Shown piece by piece: positions 57,420 to 64,000 of a DNA stretch of 64,000 nt. The notes under the pieces were generated by a model, which was given only the letters and a program-made list of their open reading frames with translations, was not told the origin of the DNA and searched no databases. How positions within the stretch are numbered: the first letter of the stretch is position 1; each line of letters starts with the position of its first letter. Position numbers and translations under genes: made by a program. Source of the DNA: Chlorophyllum brunneum (Eukaryota > Basidiomycota > Agaricomycetes > Agaricales > Agaricaceae); the NCBI GenBank assembly GCA_963576785.1, contig OY756139.1, positions 4,216,001-4,280,000 on the forward strand, written 5' to 3'.

Positions 57420-59262
57420 TGGATCGCCCTATCCTCGCTCGCTTTCTCTCCGAACAGTTCCCCGAGGGCTCCATACCCTGAATGTAAAACTTTGTTGCAA
57501 GATGAAAATGTAGTGAGAAGCTGTTGAGGAAACGACTGTAACAAGTTGTTGCTGGGGGCAGCAGTAAACACAGTGGGAGAGAACATAGAGTCTACTCACC
57601 GAGATAATAAGCTTCTATCTGATACCTGTAGAAAGGTAATTCAGATAGACAGATATTATTGTTGAAACGGTCAATGTCAGTATCGACAAGATCGAAGTCA
57701 AGTAAGTTGGTGTTTGTGTTGTACTGAAGAATGTAGGAAATGATGAAAGAAGTTGTTCGATTGAACAAGATGCAGAACTAGGTCTGCTACATGGGGTTTA
57801 TATACATATTGAAGCATAGGCAAGTCATACTACATAAAGTACTAGTAATGCATAGATTGTTCCTTATGACTCCCTTTAACTGCGGCGTAGTGCCTACAGA
57901 GTACTGTGGAATGTATTGTACTAGTCATTGGTACTATGTAGAATAATCTATCAAGTACTTATGACTCTCATCATATGCAGAGCAACTCATAGGAAGTTAC
58001 TATGGATTGAAGTTACTGGAAAGTAACGGATCAGTCTATTATTATCATAATGACTTCATAGTCTATTTCTAGAATATGTCCGAAACTTCAATAGAAGCGA
58101 CTGCCGCCTATCCTGCATCGACAATCCCTGTCGAGATCCATCATAACTGGGAAGTAAGGACTCCCAGTCTGCATGTATAATACACTCTTCTGGCGCACCC
58201 TCTGGCGCAGCTTGGATACCCCAGCAGAAGCAAGTCCAGATGGCAGATTCTGCATCATGACGGAGTTCATGTTGCCACATAGTTGTAGTGGGAGGAGCTT
58301 TCTTCCACACAAACACATCCTCATATGGGCCATAAAACTCCTTCATATGTTGCAGGTGAATTGAACAATATACATCACGGATGTCATCAGTGAGTTCTGG
58401 TAATGCAATGAAAGCTACATTGGGAGGCAGTAGTGGTTTCCCCACCTGAACAGCATGGGCAATGAAGATCAGTGTGCCCTATTGATACCTTAGCCTCAAA
58501 CATCTACGACGTCAGATGGAACTTATGACAAATTCACTTCCAGGAGGATCAGAAGAACCAAGGAGTTTGCTACAACCAGAGTTGATAAGGAGGACAGAAG
58601 ACCTGTGTTTGGGTTTCCTACATCCAACCATAAGCAATTGCAACTTGTGAAATGAGTTGTAGCATACTGAGTGTCAAGCAAATGCTCAATAAAGACAGAG
58701 GTTGCCAACAAGGATGCCTCAGTCTGATCCTCCAGCAATTCAGGTCAGATTAGTATGTTCCATGGATTAATATCATGATGAAGGATTTGGTGATCAACAT
58801 ATAGAGCTCGAGTGACTGTAGAAACTGTAAGGAACTACAGGGATTGATCCGAGAACAGAACAGCACACCCTCCAAGAGATCATATGTCACATGAAGGACC
58901 TTTCTGGGAGTATTCAAGGCCATGAAATTGGTCCTATAATCTTGTAAGCCACTACAGAGCTTGATATGGTTATTGCCTTTGACTGCCCCCACAGTGCCAA
59001 GATAAGGCTTGGCTGGATATGTCGTGTCAAGGATTTGCTTTTCGCTGGACGGATGCATAGCCCTGGCATACTGGTCTTTGATTTCGAGCTGACGCACAAT
59101 ATTCCCTTTGGGTTTGTAGAAAAAGAACATTAGATTGGTGACCAAAAGGATTGCTTGATCATGAGTAATGAATATAGTGCACTGGACATGGCTTCCGGAT
59201 ATTCCTTTCTGGGGATAGTCGGATTTGGGCCTGATTGCTTGAGCATGTTCTTGCCCCAGCAA
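57420..59262 (-). pseudogene. FunK1 kinase pseudogene B, split by a solo Copia LTR
   Basis: From about 59262 down: a region matching the intact gene around the IKDQY strand (LEIKDQYARAMHPSSE), NFMALNTPRKVLHVTYDLLEG, the catalytic-loop side, then MKEFYGPYED, HELRHDAESAIWTCFCWG and SLLPSYDGSRQG. The solo LTR (57532-58093) interrupts it, and it resumes with CNKVLHSGYGALGELF. It lacks the N-terminal part and the C-terminal tail and has frameshifts. With pseudogene A and the intact gene it makes a three-member kinase cluster, all on the reverse strand. Confidence 0.86.
57532..58093 (-). repeat. Solo Copia LTR, target duplication GAAGC
   Basis: 562 bp, TGTTGAGG to TTCAATA, flanked by GAAGC at 57527-57531 and 58094-58098. 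It is the reverse-oriented relative of the Copia-2 LTR at 61009-61590 (shared TTCTAGAAATAG, GTATATAAACCCC and TAAGCTTCTATCTG). No internal region is left, so it formed by recombination between the two LTRs of a former element. Confidence 0.92.
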
Positions 59263-59476
59263 TTACTAAGATATGGGCAAGAAATCACAGAAGTATTTCT
59301 ATGATTGGATTGATATTTGTATGTGTGCTTCACTCTTTTAAGTTCCATCCGTGGTAATTACTTGGGTATATGGTATTGTAGGATACAAAAACAACACTAA
59401 TGTCCTTGGGTCATCTCAATCATCCTGCTATCCAACCTAAATCCTGTCCAAAGATTCCAACAATCTACCTCATCCT
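59263..59476. other. Spacer between two pseudogenes
   Basis: About 210 bp with no recognisable feature. It is downstream of the oxidase pseudogene and may hold its old 3' UTR. Confidence 0.3.
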
Positions 59477-61008
59477 TTATGGCAGCTCTATCGAAGCTGG
59501 GAGTTGGAACACATTATTTGGGTCCATGGCTCCCTTCAATTGTTGAAGATGCTGATAGTGCTGACCAAAGTACAAATTTTGCCCTAGTGCCAGAGTTAGT
59601 CTACAATGCTTTTGTCCACATGGTGTGACTTACAGTTATTTAATCTAGTGTCAAGGTAGTTTGGGTAGGCACTATCCAGGGGATCAATAAGAAGATACTT
59701 AACTGGAGCATCAGTTGCTCACCTATAACTCCAGCCAGTTGGGTTATTGTTCGTGATACCGTCAACCATCCCTAATAGGATACAGTTGGCTCCTTTGGTC
59801 TCGACAATGCATAACAGGCCTGACTCACCATTGAGGAGAGAAAATCCGGATTGCAGGAGCAGATCACCAGTGTTATCCACATAAGTGTAAAACTGGATCA
59901 AGAACAGTGCATTCCTGTTCCCAAATGACATGTTGTCTTGGGGCACAGCATTAACTGCAGATCCAGGTCCTCCTAGCTCTTCAACTTCAACAAACCAGTC
60001 CTATACATGGAGATCAGTTATTATTCCTAAAAGTCAAGTCATATCTATGTACTGCTTGAGATGAGAAACCCTGATTTGCTAGATACACCATAAAAGCTTG
60101 TTGACTCCCTTGCGTCATTGGCTGGCTCTCCAGTGTCATAATCAACTTGACATAAAATGTATCAGATCCATCGGGGATGCCAGTCATGTTAAGCCTGCCA
60201 TTGTTTCCACCAAAGTACACAACACTGTTGATATAACTTCCAGGCTTTACAGTCTGACTCTGTGGTTTCTGACCAATTTTCTGCAGGAGCAGATTGATGG
60301 CGTTGTTAAATTGATTCGTGGAATTGTACCAGCCACCTTGGAGGGTGATACTGATGTGACCTTTTCTGCTACCTTTGAATAGAACCAATTCCAAACTGAA
60401 CTCAACTGGAACCTGGCCGAGTGAGAATTCTTGGTATGCATTAAGGAGGGAGGAAGCTGCTGCTGCAGTCAAATCCCAATTGTATTCGAACATGGTGACA
60501 GATGAAGGTACGGAATATGTTTTGAATGTGATTGAGGTAGTGATTCCAAATGAAGGACCCACACCCTGCAGTTTCTCTCAGTTGAGTCTTATCAGAGAAT
60601 GTGGATTCTAATACTCACCCAAAACAGTTCTGAATTCTAATCTCTCAAAGCCATAGCAATTGTTCTGTTGGCAAGTATGACGTTCATTGATTCAATTGCA
60701 TCCAACGACATACCCCACGACCTTGACAAGAATGCAAATCCCCCAAAGGCTGAATGCCCACCAATACCAACGTACGGACATGTTCCATGCCCGAAGTTTC
60801 ACCCATAGGAATTGAGCACCAGAGCAATATCACCGAGTTGATTCCCAGATTCAATGAGGGCCTTGAGATGAATCAGAGGGTTCAGTTTAGGGAACTTATC
60901 ATTGAACCCTGTCAACTCATCTTAATCCAACATGCATCCCCCATTCAAGAACTGTTACTCATCATACTCAATGGACTGGATGAATGTAAAAGCGAGGTAG
61001 GACAGTGT
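59477..61008 (-). pseudogene. FAD-linked oxidase (BBE/glucooligosaccharide oxidase-like), truncated
   Basis: The reverse strand starts inside the FAD domain: GNQLGDIALVLN, HGTCPYVGIGGHSAFGG and FLSRSWGMSLDAIESMN, then NSELFW ... LQGVGPSFGITTSITFKTY. The family's Cys beside the VGIGGH loop, one covalent FAD anchor, is present. The BBE C-terminal end is LYFGQHYQHLQQLKGAMDPN ... NVF (stop 59477). Four introns still look spliceable: 60575-60618, 60001-60052, 59772-59828, 59584-59633. In-frame stops at 60799-60801, 60637-60639 and 59719-59721 show decay. Copia-2 cuts off the N-terminus at 61009; the missing part may lie beyond the window. It would be a secreted sugar or alkaloid oxidase by family. 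Confidence 0.83.
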
Positions 61009-61590
61009 TGTTGAAGTTTTGGATATATTCTAGAAATAGACTATGAGGTCATTATGATAATAATAGACTAATCTGTTACTTTCCAGTAACTTCAATCTGT
61101 AGCAACTTCCTATGAGTTGCTCTGCATACAATAAGAGTCATAAAGTCAATTGGTACTTGATAGATTATTCTACATAGTTCCAATGACTGGTATAATGAGT
61201 TCCGCAGTACTCCACAGACACTACGCTGCAGTTAATAGGAGTCATAAGGAACCTTCTATGCATTCCTAGTATTTTATGTAGTATGACTTGCCCATGCTCT
61301 AACATGTATATAAACCCCATGTAGCAGACCTAGTTCTGCATCTTGTTCAATCGAACAACCTCTTTCATCATTTCCTACATTCTTCAGTACAACACAAACA
61401 CCGATCTACTCAACTTTGATCTAGTCAATACTGACATTGACCACTTCATCAATAATATCTGTCTGTCTGAATTACCCTTCTATAGGTACCAGATAGAAGC
61501 TTATTATCTTAGTGAGTAGACCCTACATTCTCTCCCACTGTGTTTACTGCTGTCCCCAGCAAACAACTTGTTACAGTTGTTTCCTCAACA
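61009..61590 (+). repeat. Copia-2 5' LTR (582 bp)
   Basis: TGTTGAAG to CCTCAACA, with 6-bp inverted ends TGTTGA/TCAACA. A GTATATAAACCCC promoter core lies near 61307-61319. Preceding bases are AGTGT; the matching duplication is outside the window. Confidence 0.9.
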
Positions 61591-61604
61591 GGTTATGGGC
61601 CCTG
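61591..61604 (+). other. Copia-2 primer-binding site, initiator tRNA-Met anticodon-arm type
   Basis: GGTTATGGGCCCTG directly after the LTR. GTTATGGGCCC is complementary to the anticodon stem-loop of eukaryotic initiator tRNA-Met (around CAT), as in Drosophila copia, which uses a cleaved half tRNA. Most retrotransposons pair with the tRNA 3' end instead. Confidence 0.7.
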
Positions 61605-61750
61605 GTAGCCTTACCAATGGTTAAACCATTATCATCCCCTCTAACCGAGATAGGATGATAGGGCTTTACCTGACAGAGTTATCCTTGCATTTTGATCATT
61701 GCTAATATGAGGATTTTCTTCTAGAAAGAAACTCACTCGATGAAAATATT

Positions 61751-64000
61751 ATGGCTACCAATAATATCGTCTCAGGTTTACCTAAGCTCAATGGGCCTAA
61801 GAACTATGTGTTCTGGTCTAGAAGGCTTCAGGATACCTTGACCCTCATTTCCGTTACTGGCTCTGACCAGTCTGGATGGACTGTAACAGAGCAAGATCTC
61901 TCCCCCAAAAATCCTGCCACTTAATGGAGGAGGATAGAAGGAGAGAACAATTGAGAGGTCAGGCATTGGCTGTTATAAATGGCACCTTACCTGATTCCCT
62001 ATTACTCCATGGACATGATGCTCCTGGATTCCTTTGGGGTGATTTGAAAACCCGCTTTGGGACACCTTCTCCTGCCATGGTGTATTCAATCCTGCAAAGA
62101 ATATTGTGAAAGCGCATTTCAGGGAACCAAGATCCTTGGGGGCTGGGCATTTAGATACAATATTGGGATCTTTAGGATCCCATAATTATGTTGATACATG
62201 CGAATCCATGAATGAGAAGTGTTTCAACACTTCTCAATTTTCTTGTTTCTCCACGCGTATGCCCAATCAGTATTTAAGAGTACCGGATCAAATTAGATCT
62301 CGATTGTTAAGCAATGATCAAATCATAATGCCACTAGAAGAATATAGTGACATATGGTTATTAGACTCAGGGGCATCATGTCATTATACCCCTTATGTGG
62401 AAGACTTCATCAACTTCGAAGAACTCGAAGTTTCGATCCCAATTAAGACTGTAGGAGCACAAGGTCCCTACCTTAATGCGGTTGGTCTTGGTGCAGTTAT
62501 GCTTAAGCATAGAGTCTATAATAGGAAGACTGATAGCATTCAACCAACACAGATATTAATATATCCAGTCTTCCTTCTAAAAGAAACCTTTGAATGACTA
62601 ATGTCAGTGGGACAGTTATGCCAAGATGGCAAAACTGTTAGAATAGATGCCAACAAATCAGTAGTAATTGATAGCAAAGGAAATGCTATTCTTCAAGCAT
62701 ATCCTTCAGCAAGTCGCAACACTACTCTACATTTTGTTAATACCAAAATTGTACATTCGGAACATGCAACTATGGCTGCAGATCCAATTGTTGGCTACAA
62801 AGTTGTACATGTGAGATTGGGACACCCCTCTAATTGTATCCTCAATCACTTTGAGAAAAATACAATTGGGTTTACTCTGGTGTGGATTCCCAAGCAAAAA
62901 CCAGTCTGTGATGGTTGTGCCAAGGGAAAGATGCACCAGAAACCCTTTAGAGAAAACCCTACACATGCAAAGCGTCCATTCGAAAGAATTTACTCAGATT
63001 TAGTTGAACTTCCAATTCTTTCTTACCATAAATTTAAATGGGTCATGACCATAATGGACGACTTTTCCTCTCATGGATGGATTTGTTTCCTCCATAAGAA
63101 ATCAGAAGCAGCAGAAGAAATGAAAAATTTCATTGCTTTAATTCAGACTTAATATGAGACTAAATTAAAATATCTCTGCACTGATAGAGGAGGAGAATAT
63201 GCAACTGACAAGTTACAATCTCATTTGCGCTCATTAGGGATTATACATGAGACTAGTGCACCATACATACACCAACAAAATGGTCGAGCAGAACACTTGA
63301 ACCAAACTTTAATGCATAAAGCAGAAGCCATGAGGCATCATGCTTGTATTCCTGATGGTTGGTGGGAGTTTTCTATAGATCATGCAATACATATCTATAA
63401 TAAAACACCAGTATCATGGCTCATGTGGAAAACACCTTATGAAGTGTTGAATCAGAAGATTCCAGACATCTCCAAAGAGAGAGTCTTTGGCTGCGGTGCT
63501 TATGTCTTTCTCCCAAAAGAGATAAGAGACAATAAACTGACAGCAAAGTCAGAACTCATGATCTTCCTTGGTTGGACATCAGACAGGAAAAACTATTGTT
63601 TCATGAGGCACCTAAGTGGAAATGTTATCTATACATCTCCGACAGCCGTATTTAGTAAAGAACACTTCCCCAAATGTATTGGGAAGAAGTGAGAAGAACG
63701 GATGAACCAACCATCATCTTCTACTTCTCGAAGCACACCTTCGGAAGTAATTGTCTTCCATGCTCCAGATCCATATACCAGTGTACCTATTAATAGACCA
63801 CCAAATCCTATACTCCGAACTTCTCCTGAAAGTTCTCCAGAAGATAGGACTTATAGATCTGTTCATGGACGTATTCCAACTCCTTTCCCTGAACCTAAAA
63901 AGAATAAAGGAAAGGGAAAAGCACCAAATATTGATACAGATGTTCAGGAGGAGTGGGATAGTATTGTTCAAAACATTCTCTTTCCACCAAGAGAAGCACA
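61751..64000 (+). pseudogene. Copia-2 gag-pol, several stops and frame changes
   Basis: ATG 61751 begins gag (MATNNIVSGLPKLNGPKNYV). TAA near 61921 and later breaks follow; a second frame carries GTLPDSLLLHGHDAPGFLW. The protease has LLDSGASCHYTP (near 62363). The pre-integrase segment is VRLGHPSNC ... CDGCAKGKMHQKPF. The integrase core has YSDLVELP, CTDRGGEY and HQQNGRAEHLN (D, D, E). Breaks include TGA 62595, TAA 63150 and TGA 63690. The linker after the integrase is Pro/Ser-rich and still open at 64000. Confidence 0.9.

Larger units (their letters stand above)
61009..64000 (+). mobile_element. Copia-2: Ty1/Copia element, 5' LTR to pol, runs off the window
   Basis: Starts with a 582-bp LTR, then a primer site, gag, protease, integrase and the linker toward RT. 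Orientation is opposite to the oxidase gene it disrupts. RT, RNase H and the 3' LTR should follow beyond 64000. Confidence 0.93.

Noticed and set aside
1..64000. tRNA, rRNA or other structural RNA genes
   Set aside because: I searched by eye for tRNA box motifs and ribosomal RNA blocks on both strands and saw none; the only tRNA-like match is the Copia primer site.

Overview
The window looks like a repeat-choked piece of a filamentous basidiomycete genome (most likely an Agaricomycete). The evidence is a spliced FunK1-type fungal protein kinase with five introns of about 47-56 nt, a decayed FAD-linked oxidase with similar short introns, a Tad1/I-like LINE encoding RNase H, and Ty3/Gypsy chromoviruses whose integrase ends in a chromodomain. 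More than 90% of the sequence is retrotransposon, often nested. I see no bacterial gene, tRNA, rRNA or CRISPR array.

Layout. 1-6205: near full-length LINE (L1-a). 6409-7673: reverse fragment of a second Gypsy family (Gypsy2). 7674-12966: Gypsy1-A with two LTRs and an internal deletion. 12967-19008: three reverse LINE fragments (L1-b, c, d). 19009-25354: Gypsy1-B, reverse. 25355-32690: reverse fragments of Copia-1, L1-e, Gypsy2 and L1-f. 32691-42440: forward LINE L1-g, split by Gypsy1-C (34086-40431, target duplication CCTAG). 42996-52120: a FunK1 pseudogene split by a Gypsy2 element (43183-51228, target duplication AAGCT), which is itself split by LINE L1-h (43259-45966) inside its 5' LTR. 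52142-54298: an ORF1-only non-autonomous LINE-like element with a 13-bp target duplication. 54412-56980: the one apparently intact host gene, a 770-residue FunK1 kinase. 57420-59262: another FunK1 pseudogene, split by a solo Copia LTR (target duplication GAAGC). 59477-61008: FAD-oxidase pseudogene, cut by a Copia element (61009 to the window end).

How the parts work. The Gypsy families appear to share an unusual expression and replication design: a primer-binding site complementary to the predicted 5' end of their own RNA (Tf1/sushi-like self-priming), a phased GGATTTT heptamer plus hairpin that would move ribosomes from gag to pol by a -1 frameshift, and an extra third ORF between pol and the 3' LTR whose C-terminal half is conserved between the two families. 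Many nonsense codons fit decay of CGA at CpG sites: one ancestral CGA is TGA in some copies and CAA in others. Gypsy1-B and Gypsy1-C, with about 0.5 kb of flanking LINE, form a nearly identical 6858-bp inverted pair, best explained by duplication or gene conversion of a single insertion. All comparisons were made by eye.
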